From Nocardioides marmorisolisilvae (GTDB lineage Bacteria; Actinomycetota; Actinomycetes; Propionibacteriales; Nocardioidaceae), in assembly GCF_031656915.1 (NCBI RefSeq), contig NZ_CP134227.1, positions 4,092,001 through 4,156,000 on the forward strand: a DNA stretch of 64,000 nucleotides, written 5' to 3'. Positions 8,568-19,222 of the stretch are shown in pieces (the first letter of the stretch is position 1; every line of letters begins with the position of its first letter). A program made the position numbers and the translations under genes. The notes below the pieces were generated by a model that did not search any database, was not told the origin of the DNA, and worked only from the letters and a program-made list of their open reading frames with translations.

Positions 8568-8605
8568 GTGACGCAGCCGAAACGCAGGGAGTCCTCGGCA
8601 GAAAC
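8568..8605 (+). promoter_or_regulatory. GlnR-type box upstream of the first ammonium channel
   Basis: GTGAC (8568) - 6 nt - GAAAC (8579) - 17 nt - GAAAC (8601) fits the actinobacterial GlnR pattern a1-n6-b1-n6-a2-n6-b2 with 11-bp register. The a2 half-site near 8590 is poor. It lies 87 bp before the amt start. Confidence 0.6.
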
Positions 8606-8691
8606 GTGTCACGGCCACGCTTCGACGCACCGGTCAGCCGCCCCAGGGGGAGCGTGCTGACCCGGACCGAACCGAACGACGGAGGGGCCCG

Positions 8692-10029
8692 ATGGACGGC
8701 TACTACGCCTGGATGCTTGTCGCGACCGCGCTGGTGCTGATGATGACGACGCCCGCCCTCGCGCTGTTCTACGGCGGCATGACGCGCTCGAAGTCCGTGC
8801 TGAACATGATGATGATGTCGTACGTCGCGATGGCCGTCGTAGGCATCGTCTACGTGCTCTGGGGCTGGTCGGAGTCGTTCGGACCCGACGACGTGGCGGG
8901 ACTGTTCGCCAACCCCTTCAGTCTGTGGGGACTGCACGGCGTCGGCTGGTCGTCGTACATCGGGGTCTGCTTCCAGATGACCTTCGCGGTCATCACCGCT
9001 GCCCTGATCTCCGGAGCGGTCGCGGACAGGGTGAAGCTATCGGCCTGGATCACGTTCCTGCCGGTCTGGGTGACGCTGTGCTACTTCCCACTGGCGCACA
9101 TGGTGTGGGGTGGCGGCTTCATCTCCCAGCACCTGGCCGCGCAGGACTATGCCGGAGGAACAGTGGTGCACATCAACGCCGGCGTGGCCGGCGGCGTGCT
9201 CGCGCTGGTAATCGGCCCGAGGGTCGGCTTCGGCAGGGAGCCGATGCGGCCGCACAACCTCACCCTGACCATGATCGGCGCCGGGCTGCTCTGGTTCGGC
9301 TGGTACGGCTTCAACGTGGGCTCGCTGGTGTTCAGCACCGGCGACGGCGGCCCGCGCGACACGACCCAGTTCATGACCGAGACCGGGGTGACGTTCCTCA
9401 ACACCACGATCGCGACGATGGCGGCGATGCTGGCCTGGCTCCTCGTGGAGCGGGTCCTGCACGGCAAGGCGACGTCGCTGGGCGCCGCCTCGGGCATCGT
9501 CGCCGGCCTGGTCGCCATCACGCCCGCGTGTGGTGCGGTCAGCCTGGTCGGCGCGATCGTGGTGGGCGCGGTCGCGGGCGCGGCCTGCGCGGTCGCGGTG
9601 GGGATGAAGTATCGCTTCGACCTCGACGACTCGATGGACGTCGTGGGGGTCCACCTGGTGGGGGGCGTGGTCGGCACCGTCCTGATCGGGCTGGTCTCGA
9701 CCTCGACGGCGCCGGGCGGCATCGACGGGCTGTTCTACGGCGGCGGGCTCACCTCGCTGGGTCACCAGCTGGCGGCTGCGGGCATCTCGATCGTGTGGAC
9801 CGGGGTGCTCACCACGCTGATCGCCCTGGCGATCCGGCACACGATCGGCTGGCGGGTTGACCCTGAGGACGAGGTCGAGGGAATCGACTTCGCGCAGCAC
9901 GGCGAGACGGCGTACGACCTCACGTCCACCGCGATGACCGGCTCGCGGCGTGGTGATCTCGCTCACCAGCGACGTAACGCGGCCGAAACACGCCCGGTCG
10001 CGACCGGAAACCTTCAGCCGCGACAGTGA
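8692..10029 (+). CDS. amt: Ammonium transporter (Amt/MEP/Rh channel), canonical twin-histidine
   Basis: This 445-aa, 11-helix channel has the Amt motifs ALFYGGMTRSKSVLNMMMMS (about residues 24-43), GGTVVHINAG with pore His160, and DVVGVHLVGG with the second pore His321. Trp139 at the periplasmic recruitment site is present. It conducts ammonium across the cytoplasmic membrane and is gated by PII, whose gene follows two genes downstream. ATG 8692 has a good ribosome-binding site (GGAGGGG). The C-terminal tail contains the HGETAYDL PII-contact region; its last codons overlap the next gene's GlnR-type box. Confidence 0.95.
   Translation: MDGYYAWMLVATALVLMMTTPALALFYGGMTRSKSVLNMMMMSYVAMAVVGIVYVLWGWSESFGPDDVAGLFANPFSLWGLHGVGWSSYIGVCFQMTFAVITAALISGAVADRVKLSAWITFLPVWVTLCYFPLAHMVWGGGFISQHLAAQDYAGGTVVHINAGVAGGVLALVIGPRVGFGREPMRPHNLTLTMIGAGLLWFGWYGFNVGSLVFSTGDGGPRDTTQFMTETGVTFLNTTIATMAAMLAWLLVERVLHGKATSLGAASGIVAGLVAITPACGAVSLVGAIVVGAVAGAACAVAVGMKYRFDLDDSMDVVGVHLVGGVVGTVLIGLVSTSTAPGGIDGLFYGGGLTSLGHQLAAAGISIVWTGVLTTLIALAIRHTIGWRVDPEDEVEGIDFAQHGETAYDLTSTAMTGSRRGDLAHQRRNAAETRPVATGNLQPRQ
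9974..10011 (+). promoter_or_regulatory. GlnR-type box inside the end of amt, upstream of the second channel
   Basis: GTAAC (9974) - 6 nt - GAAAC (9985) and a further GAAAC at 10007 keep the exact 11-bp register of a GlnR box; the a2 site near 9996 is degenerate. It ends 24 bp before ATG 10036, so the second channel probably has its own nitrogen-controlled promoter. Confidence 0.6.
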
Positions 10030-10035
10030 CTGGCC

Positions 10036-11714
<1,679 letters not shown>

Positions 11715-11721
11715 CGTCGGC

Positions 11722-13962
11722 GTGACCGCCGCGGAGCGCGCCACGCGCACTCGGGAGGCGGACGCCCTGTGCGCCCGGGCGTTCGACGACGCCGGCTGCC
11801 CGGACTCCGGTGTGGCGCTGGTGGCGGTCGGCGGGTACGGCCGGCAGGAGTTGTCGCCGTACAGCGACCTCGATGTGGTGCTGGTGCTCGACGACGGGGT
11901 CGAGCCGGGGGCGTGGGCCGCCGGGCTGTGGTACCCGCTGTGGGACTCCGGCGTCGAGATCGACCACGCGGTGCGGACCCTGGCCGAGGTGCTCGAGCGG
12001 TCCGGGGCGGACCTGCGGGTCGCCCTCGGGATGCTCGACGCGCGACATCTGGCCGGCGACCCCAACCTCACCCTGCGGCTGCGCACCGCGGTGCTCGCGG
12101 CGTGGCGGCGCGACGCCCGACTCAGGCTGCCCGAGCTGCGCCGGCTCGGGGAGGCCCGGGCCGGACGGCTCGGCGAGCTGGCCGATGCCGCGGTCCCCGA
12201 CCTCAAGGAGTCCGTCGGTGGCCTGCGCGACGGCACCGTCCTCAAGGCGCTGGTCGCGAGCTGGCTGGTCGACGTTCCGCACGCCGATCTCGAGCGGTGT
12301 CGTCAGGGGTTGCTCGACGTGCGTGACGTGGTGCACTCCGTCGCGGGCCGGTCCACGGACCGGGTCACGCCGGAGTACTGGCCCGAGGTAGCAGACCTGC
12401 TGGGCCTCGCCGACGCGACCGCCGCCCAGCGGCACACCCGAGCCCTGGCCCGCCGCCTGACCCACATCTCCCGGCTCACCTGGCGGCGGACCGACGCGGT
12501 GCTCCGCCGTCCGCGCACGAGTGGTGCCCGGCGGCCGCAGCTCCAGCCGGTGGCGCCCGGCGTCGCGGTGGCCCACGAGGAGGTGGTGCTGGACCGCGGC
12601 ACGGCTCCGAGCTCCGACCCGCTGCTGCTGTTGCGCGCCGCCGCGGAGGCGGCCGAGCGGGACCTGGTGCTTGCCCCGGCCACCGCGGCGCGACTGGCGC
12701 GCGAGACCCCGCCCCTTCCCGACCCGTGGCCGGCCGGAGCCCGGGAGATCTTCGTCCGGTTGCTCGCCTCGGGGCCCGGGCTGTTGCCGGTGTGGGAGAC
12801 GCTGGAGGAGACCGGGGCGGTGGACGCCGTGCTCCCGGAGTGGTCCCGGGTACGCCTGCTTCCGCACGCCTCCGTGGTGCATCGGTTCACCGTCGACCGG
12901 CACCTGGTCGAGACCTGCATCGAGGCCGCCGCTCTGATCCGTCGGGTCGCCCGGCCCGACGTGCTGGTGGTGGCGGCGCTGCTGCACGACATCGGCAAGG
13001 GCGGGCGCACCGAGCACAGTGCCGCCGGTGAGCCGATCGCCCGGCTGGTCGCGCGACGGATCGGGTTCGATGACCGCGAGGTCGACCTGGTCGCAGGGCT
13101 GGTACGCCGGCACCTGCTGCTCCCGGAGGTCGCCACCACCCGAGACCCCGACGACCCGGCGACGCTCGCGCTGGTCACCACGCAGGTCCGCGACCGTGAG
13201 GAGCTCGACCTGCTGGCGGCGCTCACCGAGGCCGACGCGCGGGCCACCTCCGAGAAGGCCTGGTCGCCGTGGCGCGCCGAGCTGGTCACCGGCCTGGTAC
13301 GGCGCTGCGGGGCCGCGCTGCAGGAGCTCCCGCCGCCCGATCCCGCTCCTGCCTCCGTCGTCGTGCCGGACACCGTGCGGTCCGGTGCCGAGCATCTGGT
13401 CGTCGAGGTGGAGCCGAGACCGGCCGGATCGCTGGTCCGGGTCTTCGGCCGTGACCGCGTCGGCCTTCTCGCCGATGCGGCAGCGACCCTCGCCCTGCAG
13501 CGGGTCTCGGTGCGCGCTGCCCGCGCCTGGACCCAGGAGGTGGGCGGACGTGACGTCGGCGTCTCGGAGTGGACGGTCGAGGACGCCGACCTCGACGCCG
13601 CCGTACTCCGGCAGCGGCTCGAGGCGATCGCGGCCGGCCGGGTCGACCCTGCCGACCGGCTGCGCCGGCCCGGCCCGACGCGGCTGGAGCCGATCGTCGT
13701 CGTACGTCCCGAGGCGTCGGCACGAGCGACAGTGCTGGAGGTGCGCGCCGCCGACCGACCGGGCCTGATCCACACGGTCTGTCGCGCGCTGGCCGGGCTC
13801 GGCATCTCGGTCCGCTCGGCGCACGTGAGCACCCTGGGCCCGCAGGCGGTCGACGTGTTCTACGTCCAGGAGCACGCCGCCGGAGCGCTCACCGATCGGC
13901 GCGCCGCCGCTGCCGCGCACGCTGTGCGCGGCGCGCTGGCGGAGAGCGTGGCACCTCGGTGA
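11722..13962 (+). CDS. glnD: PII-modifying nucleotidyltransferase GlnD (uridylyl/adenylyltransferase)
   Basis: The 746-aa protein has an N-terminal nucleotidyltransferase motif (GGYGRQELSPYSDLD, residues 37-51), a central HD hydrolase domain (ALLHDIGKGG near 420), and two C-terminal ACT domains (from about 565 and 665) that sense glutamine in the family. It modifies and demodifies PII. The start is GTG 11722, 7 bp after the glnK stop; an upstream in-frame extension would only run through the glnK gene. In related actinobacteria the activity is adenylylation rather than uridylylation. Confidence 0.93.
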   Translation: MTAAERATRTREADALCARAFDDAGCPDSGVALVAVGGYGRQELSPYSDLDVVLVLDDGVEPGAWAAGLWYPLWDSGVEIDHAVRTLAEVLERSGADLRVALGMLDARHLAGDPNLTLRLRTAVLAAWRRDARLRLPELRRLGEARAGRLGELADAAVPDLKESVGGLRDGTVLKALVASWLVDVPHADLERCRQGLLDVRDVVHSVAGRSTDRVTPEYWPEVADLLGLADATAAQRHTRALARRLTHISRLTWRRTDAVLRRPRTSGARRPQLQPVAPGVAVAHEEVVLDRGTAPSSDPLLLLRAAAEAAERDLVLAPATAARLARETPPLPDPWPAGAREIFVRLLASGPGLLPVWETLEETGAVDAVLPEWSRVRLLPHASVVHRFTVDRHLVETCIEAAALIRRVARPDVLVVAALLHDIGKGGRTEHSAAGEPIARLVARRIGFDDREVDLVAGLVRRHLLLPEVATTRDPDDPATLALVTTQVRDREELDLLAALTEADARATSEKAWSPWRAELVTGLVRRCGAALQELPPPDPAPASVVVPDTVRSGAEHLVVEVEPRPAGSLVRVFGRDRVGLLADAAATLALQRVSVRAARAWTQEVGGRDVGVSEWTVEDADLDAAVLRQRLEAIAAGRVDPADRLRRPGPTRLEPIVVVRPEASARATVLEVRAADRPGLIHTVCRALAGLGISVRSAHVSTLGPQAVDVFYVQEHAAGALTDRRAAAAAHAVRGALAESVAPR

Positions 13963-13997
13963 CCTGCTGCGGGCGCGGGTGGTCGCGTCCCGCCGGA

Positions 13998-14003
13998 TAG
14001 GCT
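13998..14003 (+). promoter_or_regulatory. ffh promoter -10 (TAGGCT)
   Basis: TAGGCT precedes ffh by 42 nt, giving a short leader with GAGGA near 14033-14037 as ribosome-binding site. Confidence 0.45.
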
Positions 14004-14045
14004 GGGCAGTCGCAACGACCCTTCTGCCCCTCGAGGACCCACCAC

Positions 14046-15623
14046 GTGTTCGCCACCCTCTCCGACCGCCTTGCCGACACCTTCAAGAGCCTTCGTGGCA
14101 AGGGCCGGCTCTCCGAGGCCGACATCGACGCCACGGCACGTGAGATCAGGCTCGCCCTGCTCGAGGCCGACGTCGCCCTCCCCGTCGTCAAGGACTTCGT
14201 CGGCCGGGTCAAGGAGCGGGCGCGCGGTGCGGAGGTCAGCCAGGCGCTGAACCCCGCGCAACAGGTCATCAAGATCGTCAACGAGGAGCTCGTCACCATC
14301 CTCGGCGGCGAGACCAGGCGACTGCGATTCGCGAAGAACCCCCCGACGGTGATCATGCTGGCCGGTCTCCAGGGCGCCGGAAAGACGACACTGGCCGCCA
14401 AGCTTGCGCTCTGGCTCAAGGACCAGGGCAAGAGCCCGATGCTGGTGGCTGCCGACCTGCAGCGGCCCAACGCGGTGAACCAGCTCCAGGTCAACGGCGA
14501 GCGGGCCGGTGTCACCGTCTTCGCCCCCGAGCCCGGCAACGCCCAGGGCGTCGAGCACGGCGGCGACCCGGTCGACGTGGCCCGACGGGCGATCGACGAG
14601 GCCCGGCGGACGCTGCACGACGTGGTCATCGTCGACACCGCCGGCCGGCTGGGCATCGACGAGGAGCTGATGCGCCAGGCTGCCGACATCCGGGACGCCG
14701 TGACGCCCGACGAGGTGCTCTTCGTCGTCGACGCGATGATCGGCCAGGACGCGGTCAACACCGCACAGGCCTTCCTGGACGGGGTCGGGTACGACGCCGT
14801 CGTACTCACCAAGCTCGACGGTGACGCCCGCGGTGGTGCCGCGCTGTCGATCGCCCAGATGACCGGCAAGCCGGTGATGTTCGCGTCCGCCGGCGAGAAG
14901 CTCACCGACTTCGACCTGTTCCACCCCGACCGGATGGCCTCGCGCATCCTCGACATGGGCGACCTGCTCACGTTGATCGAACAGGCCGAGCGGACCTTCG
15001 ACGCCGACCAGGCCGCCCGCGCCGCGGCGAAGCTGCAGGACGGTGAGTTCACCCTCCACGACTTCCTCGAGCAGATGCAGCAGCTGCGCAAGATGGGGTC
15101 GATGACCAAGATGCTCGGGATGCTCCCGGGCATGGGCCAGTTCCGCGAGCAGCTGGAGAACTTCGACGAGCGCGAGATCGACCGGATCCAGGCGATCATC
15201 CAGTCGATGACCCCGGCCGAGCGGGAGAACCCGCGGATGATCGACGGCTCGCGCCGGTCCCGGATCGCCAAGGGCTCCGGTCGCAGCGTCTCCGACGTCA
15301 ATGGGCTCATCGAGCGCTTCGGCGAGGCCAAGAAGATGATGGAGCAGATGGCGCGGGGAGGCGGGATGCCCGGCATGCCGGGGATGCCCGGCATGGGTGG
15401 CGGCAAGCGCGCCAAGGCGCGCCAGGCGGCCAAGCCGAAGAAGAGCAAGGGCAAGCGGGTCTCCGGCAACCCCGCCAAGCGCGCGCAGCAGGAGGCCGCC
15501 CAGGCCGAGGAGGCCGCGAACCAGCCGGCCAACCCGTTCGGGATCAAGGACGCCGACGTCCCCGCGGACTTCGACCCGTCGAGCTTCGAGCTGCCCGCGG
15601 GCTTCGACAAGTACCTCAAGTAG
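14046..15623 (+). CDS. ffh: Signal recognition particle protein Ffh
   Basis: The 525-aa product has the N domain, the G domain (GLQGAGKTTLAAK near residue 107, DTAGRLGIDEE, TKLDGDARGG) and the Met-rich M domain (about 300-440, with MTKMLGMLPGM and GMPGMPGMPGMGGG). It binds 4.5S RNA and signal sequences and pairs with FtsY. The C-terminus has a basic, Lys/Ala-rich extension (residues 455-490) beyond the E. coli length. Start is GTG 14046 (MFATLSDRLADTFK). Confidence 0.97.
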   Translation: MFATLSDRLADTFKSLRGKGRLSEADIDATAREIRLALLEADVALPVVKDFVGRVKERARGAEVSQALNPAQQVIKIVNEELVTILGGETRRLRFAKNPPTVIMLAGLQGAGKTTLAAKLALWLKDQGKSPMLVAADLQRPNAVNQLQVNGERAGVTVFAPEPGNAQGVEHGGDPVDVARRAIDEARRTLHDVVIVDTAGRLGIDEELMRQAADIRDAVTPDEVLFVVDAMIGQDAVNTAQAFLDGVGYDAVVLTKLDGDARGGAALSIAQMTGKPVMFASAGEKLTDFDLFHPDRMASRILDMGDLLTLIEQAERTFDADQAARAAAKLQDGEFTLHDFLEQMQQLRKMGSMTKMLGMLPGMGQFREQLENFDEREIDRIQAIIQSMTPAERENPRMIDGSRRSRIAKGSGRSVSDVNGLIERFGEAKKMMEQMARGGGMPGMPGMPGMGGGKRAKARQAAKPKKSKGKRVSGNPAKRAQQEAAQAEEAANQPANPFGIKDADVPADFDPSSFELPAGFDKYLK

Positions 15624-15662
15624 CCCGTCCCCACCCCGTGGCCCCCGCCCGCGGCCCCGCGA

Positions 15663-15675
15663 TAGCGTCCGGGAC
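15663..15675 (+). promoter_or_regulatory. -10 (TAGCGT) for leaderless amidohydrolase gene
   Basis: TAGCGT at 15663-15668 ends 7 nt before ATG 15676. Confidence 0.45.
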
Positions 15676-16755
15676 ATGGGAGCGATGCGGTTCAGGGGTC
15701 CGGTGCTGCCCGACGGTGAGAGCCGTGACCTGTACGTCGTCGATGGGCAGGTCACCTACGAGGCCCAGCCTGGCGCGGACACCGTGGCCGAGGGCTGGAT
15801 CGTGCCCGGTCTGGTCGATGCGCACTGCCACGTCGGCCTGGACAACCACGGCGGGGTCCCGGACGACGAGTGCGAGCGGCAGGCCATCGCCGACCGCGAC
15901 GCGGGCGCGCTGTTGCTGCGCGACTGCGGATCGGCGGTCGACACCAGCTGGATCCACGAGCGCGACGACCTGCCCCGGCTGATCCGGGCCGGCCGGCACA
16001 TCGCCCGGACCAAGCGCTACATCCGCAACTTCGCCCACGAGATCGAGCCCGCGGAGCTGCCGGTGTACGTCGCGCAGGAGGCTCGGCGCGGGGATGGCTG
16101 GGTCAAGCTCGTCGGCGACTGGATCTCGCGTGAGGAGGGTGACCTGGCGCCGTCCTTCCCTGCCCAGGCGTTCGCCGAGGCGATCCGGGTCGCGCACGAG
16201 CACGGCGCCAAGGTGACCGCGCACTGCTTCGGCGAGGACGTCCTACCCGGCCTGCTCGAGGCCGGAATCGACTGCATCGAGCACGGCACCGGGCTCAGCG
16301 TCGAGCTCATCGACACGATGGTCGCCCAGGGCACCGCGCTGGTGCCGACGGTGATGCAGTTGGACAACTTCCCGACGTACGCCGAGCAGGCCGGCCCCAA
16401 GTTCCCGGCGTACGCCGGCCACATGCTCGACCTGCACGCTCGCCGGCGGGAGACGCTGATGTCCGCCTACGAGGCTGGTGTCGCGCTCTACGCCGGCACC
16501 GACGCCGGGGGCGTGATGGCGCACGGCCGGATCGCCGGCGAGGTGCGCGCGATGGCCGAGCTGGGCATGCCTGCGGACTACGCGCTCGGCGCCGCGTCGT
16601 GGCGTGCTCGGGCCTGGCTGGGCTGGAACGCGACCCTCGACGAGGGCGCTCCGGCCGACTTCGTGGTGCTGCCGCGCGACCCGCTGGCCGACCTGTCCGT
16701 GCTCGACGAGCCCACCCTGGTCGTGCTCCGCGGGAACGTCGTCACACGTCGATGA
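15676..16755 (+). CDS. Amidohydrolase-superfamily metal-dependent hydrolase
   Basis: The 359-aa protein is a TIM-barrel amidohydrolase with metal-binding HCH (VDAHCHVG, residues 48-55), further histidines in VTAHCFGED and CIEHGTG, and the closing aspartate in YAGTDAGG. It resembles the imidazolonepropionase/prolidase-like branch; the natural substrate cannot be inferred. The start at ATG 15676 is supported by the -10 spacing. Its last 14 bases overlap the 3' end of the convergent VanW gene. Confidence 0.88.
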   Translation: MGAMRFRGPVLPDGESRDLYVVDGQVTYEAQPGADTVAEGWIVPGLVDAHCHVGLDNHGGVPDDECERQAIADRDAGALLLRDCGSAVDTSWIHERDDLPRLIRAGRHIARTKRYIRNFAHEIEPAELPVYVAQEARRGDGWVKLVGDWISREEGDLAPSFPAQAFAEAIRVAHEHGAKVTAHCFGEDVLPGLLEAGIDCIEHGTGLSVELIDTMVAQGTALVPTVMQLDNFPTYAEQAGPKFPAYAGHMLDLHARRRETLMSAYEAGVALYAGTDAGGVMAHGRIAGEVRAMAELGMPADYALGAASWRARAWLGWNATLDEGAPADFVVLPRDPLADLSVLDEPTLVVLRGNVVTRR

Positions 16756-17596
16756 CCTCGACGCCGGTCGGCTCGTAGACCACCAGCGCGCAGTTCTCCA
16801 TCATCAGCTCCTCGTCGACGCGGTTGCCGGTCCGCCGGTCGATCACGTCGCGCCAGATCTGGTTGCGCCGGAAGACCCGGCCCTCGTGCCGCAGGAACTC
16901 CTCGTTGCGCGCGTGCACCGAGAAGGAGCGCGCCGGCTCGCGGTCGCTGCGGAGCTCGCCCTCGAGGTAGCGCTCGCCGACGGCCACCGAGAGCGTGAAC
17001 GTCGCGTCGGTGTCATTGCGGACCACCAGGTCGACGTAGTTGTAGGCGATCGAGCAGCCGACGCCCCACGGCAGCACCCGACCGTTGTCGGGGAACGGGT
17101 CGAAGCTGTGCTCGGAGCGTTCCACGATCGTCAGGTCGGAGTGCATGAACATCCAGGCCAGCAGGTTGGCCAGCTGGCAGAGGCCACCACCGATCCCCGG
17201 GCGGGCAGCGCCGTTCGAGAGCCGCATGCCCGGCACGAAGCCCCGCCGCCGGGTGCAGTTGCCCACCACCCGGTTGAAGGAGAACGTCTCGCCCGGCCGG
17301 ATGGCGACTCCGTCGACGCAGGCCGACGCCAGCCGCAGGTTCGTCACCTTGTTCTGCTGCAGCCACATCTCGCTCGCGCCGAGCTGGCGCATCAGCAGGG
17401 ACCCATGCTGCTTGATCCGGTACGGCGCCGGCGTATCGGGTCGGCGGACCGCCCAGCGGGCGTCGGAGGTCAGCCACGCCCACCGACGCCGCATCCGGTA
17501 GGCCCGCACCGCCACTGGGTGCAGCCAGGGATGCCGCTGGGTCAGGCGCGGTGGCGCCGTGAGCTGGGCTGGTAGGACGAGGTCGGTCGTGGTCAT
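16742..17596 (-). CDS. VanW-family protein
   Basis: The 284-aa protein contains the VanW core: NLRLASACVDGVAIRPGETFSFN and GFVPGMRLSNG, then GGGLCQLANLLAWM, followed by a strand-rich half. The family is named for a gene in some vancomycin-resistance clusters, but its biochemical role is unknown and there is no resistance cluster here. ATG 17596 has a strong upstream GGGGGA. No signal peptide is evident from this start. It diverges from rpsP. Confidence 0.87.
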   Translation of the reverse strand: MTTTDLVLPAQLTAPPRLTQRHPWLHPVAVRAYRMRRRWAWLTSDARWAVRRPDTPAPYRIKQHGSLLMRQLGASEMWLQQNKVTNLRLASACVDGVAIRPGETFSFNRVVGNCTRRRGFVPGMRLSNGAARPGIGGGLCQLANLLAWMFMHSDLTIVERSEHSFDPFPDNGRVLPWGVGCSIAYNYVDLVVRNDTDATFTLSVAVGERYLEGELRSDREPARSFSVHARNEEFLRHEGRVFRRNQIWRDVIDRRTGNRVDEELMMENCALVVYEPTGVEVIDV

Positions 17597-17682
17597 CGGG
17601 TCCCCCGAGTGAATCGATGCGTGCGCTGACGTCTCCTTCACGCAGGAGAGGGCGATGAGGTTGCAACCGCGGCCGCGGTCGC

Positions 17683-17718
17683 GCCCGATTCGGCGTACGC
17701 CGCCCCGTCTGGCAGAAT
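17683..17718 (+). promoter_or_regulatory. rpsP promoter (GCCCGATT and extended -10 TGGCAGAAT)
   Basis: GCCCGATT at 17683-17690 and -10 CAGAAT at 17713-17718 (within TCTGGCAGAAT) closely match the rplS promoter region at 20403-20439. The leader to GTG 17851 is about 125 nt. The rest of the 254-bp gap shows only a 10-bp palindrome (GGTTGCAACC, 17659-17668). Confidence 0.5.
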
Positions 17719-17850
17719 CACCTTCTGAGTCCTGAGCGCTTCGCGACCCTCTATCCCGGCGTGCCCAGGCCAACCGAGACGTCCGACCCGGTTCCCCACC
17801 AGGGCGCGGACGCTCACCCACTCACAAGATTTCAAGGAGACACCACAGAC

Positions 17851-18405
17851 GTGGCCGTCAAGATTCGTCTCAAGCGCATGGGCAAGATCCGCCAGCCGTT
17901 CTATCGTGTCGTCGTCGTCGACGCGCGCAAGAAGCGCGACGGCAGGGTGATCGAGGAGATCGGCAAGTACCACCCCAAGGCCGAGCCCTCGTTCATCGAG
18001 GTCAAGTCCGAGCGCGCGCAGTACTGGCTGGGCGTCGGTGCGCAGCCCTCCGAGGCCGTCGAGGCCATCCTCAAGGTGACCGGCGACTGGCAGCGGTTCA
18101 AGGGCCTCCCCGGTGCCGAGGGCACGCTGAGGGTCGCCGAGCCCAAGCGCGACAAGACCGAGATCTTCAACGAGGCGCTCAAGGACTCCGCGAAGGAGCC
18201 CAAGGCCGAGGCGGTCACGAAGAAGGCCGCCTCCAAGAAGGCCGCGCAGGCGCCGGCCGCTGAGGCTGCCGAGCCCGCTGAGGCGCCGGCTGCTGACGCG
18301 CCGGCCGCTGAGGCTGCCGAGCCCGCCGAGGCGCCTGCTGCTGAGGCTGCCGAGGTCGAGGCACCTGCTGCCGAGGCTTCGACCGACGACAAGACCGAGG
18401 CCTGA
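17851..18405 (+). CDS. rpsP: 30S ribosomal protein S16 with long Ala/Pro/Glu tail
   Basis: The first 80 residues are a clear S16 ([20 protein letters not shown], then [13 protein letters not shown]). Residues 110 to 184 form a low-complexity tail of Lys/Ala followed by repeated [11 protein letters not shown] units, giving 184 aa against about 80-90 usual. The start is GTG 17851 with AAGGAGA 10 nt upstream; the frame is open further 5' but lacks homology. S16 is an early assembly protein of the small subunit. It starts the rpsP-khpA-rimM-trmD operon. Confidence 0.96.
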   Translation: MAVKIRLKRMGKIRQPFYRVVVVDARKKRDGRVIEEIGKYHPKAEPSFIEVKSERAQYWLGVGAQPSEAVEAILKVTGDWQRFKGLPGAEGTLRVAEPKRDKTEIFNEALKDSAKEPKAEAVTKKAASKKAAQAPAAEAAEPAEAPAADAPAAEAAEPAEAPAAEAAEVEAPAAEASTDDKTEA

Positions 18406-18407
18406 TC

Positions 18408-18650
18408 TTGCTCGCCGACGCGCTCGAGCACCTGGTCCGGGGCATCGTGGAGCACCCCGACGACGTCAGCGTGCGGGACAAGAAGCTGCGCCGCGGCTCG
18501 ATCCTCGAGGTGCGCGTGCATCCGTCCGACCTGGGCAAGGTGATCGGACGACGCGGCCGCACCGCGACCGCGTTCCGCACCGTGATCAGCGCCCTCGCCG
18601 GCCGCGAGGAAGCGCGGATCGACTTCGTGGACGTGGACAGGAGCCGCTGA
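18408..18650 (+). CDS. khpA: KH-domain RNA-binding protein KhpA
   Basis: This 80-aa single type-II KH domain protein has the RNA-contact loop VIGRRGR in DLGKVIGRRGRTATAFRTV (residues 42-60). It starts at TTG 18408, two bases after the rpsP stop. KhpA-like proteins bind many RNAs and are nearly always encoded between rpsP and rimM in Gram-positives. Confidence 0.93.
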   Translation: MLADALEHLVRGIVEHPDDVSVRDKKLRRGSILEVRVHPSDLGKVIGRRGRTATAFRTVISALAGREEARIDFVDVDRSR

Positions 18651-18671
18651 GCCACTGCGGCTCACGGGGTC

Positions 18672-19220
18672 GTGGACCGTTCGCAGGAGACCGTCGTGGT
18701 CGGCCGCATCGGCCGGCCCCACGGTGTGAAGGGTGAGGTGTCGGTCGAACCCCGCACCGACGAGCCCGAACGACGTTTCGCCGTCGGGAGTGTGCTGTCA
18801 GGGCGCACTCCCGACGGCGTTGTGCGTCCCGAGGCCTTCCGGGTCGTGGCGACCCGATGGCACCAGGGTCGGCTGCTGGTCCGCTTCGAGGGCCTGGCGG
18901 ACCGCACCGCGGCCGAGGCCGCCCGCGGCACCATGCTGGAGATCGCCCTCGACCCGGAGGAGTCGCCCGCGGATCCCGAGGAGTTCTACGATCACCAGCT
19001 CGTCGGCCTCGCCGTCGAGGGAGTGGACGGCCGATCCGTCGGCACCGTGACCTCTGTCGAGCACAACGCTGCCCAGGACCTGTTGCACCTCTCGCTCGTT
19101 GGCGGGCGCGACGTGCTGTTCCCGTTCGTCACCGCGCTGGTGCCCGTCGTGGACGTCGCGGGCGGCCGGATCGTGGTCGACGACGTGCCCGGTCTGCTGG
19201 ATCCGGACGGGACCGACTGA
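18672..19220 (+). CDS. rimM: Ribosome maturation factor RimM
   Basis: The 182-aa protein opens with the RimM signature [20 protein letters not shown] and ends in a PRC-barrel domain ([12 protein letters not shown] onward, about 105-178). It assists maturation of the 30S head with S19. Start is GTG 18672; the stop is 2 bases before trmD, indicating an operon. Confidence 0.96.
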   Translation: MDRSQETVVVGRIGRPHGVKGEVSVEPRTDEPERRFAVGSVLSGRTPDGVVRPEAFRVVATRWHQGRLLVRFEGLADRTAAEAARGTMLEIALDPEESPADPEEFYDHQLVGLAVEGVDGRSVGTVTSVEHNAAQDLLHLSLVGGRDVLFPFVTALVPVVDVAGGRIVVDDVPGLLDPDGTD

Positions 19221-19222
19221 GC

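Noticed and set aside
13860-15755. Long minus-strand frames opposite ffh
   Set aside because: The translation is low-complexity Leu/Gly/Arg text expected from GC-rich antisense; ffh is unambiguous on the plus strand.
16742-17596. VanW-like gene as a vancomycin-resistance marker
   Set aside because: No vanA/H/X-type genes or two-component system are present, and VanW homologues are widespread with no proven resistance role.
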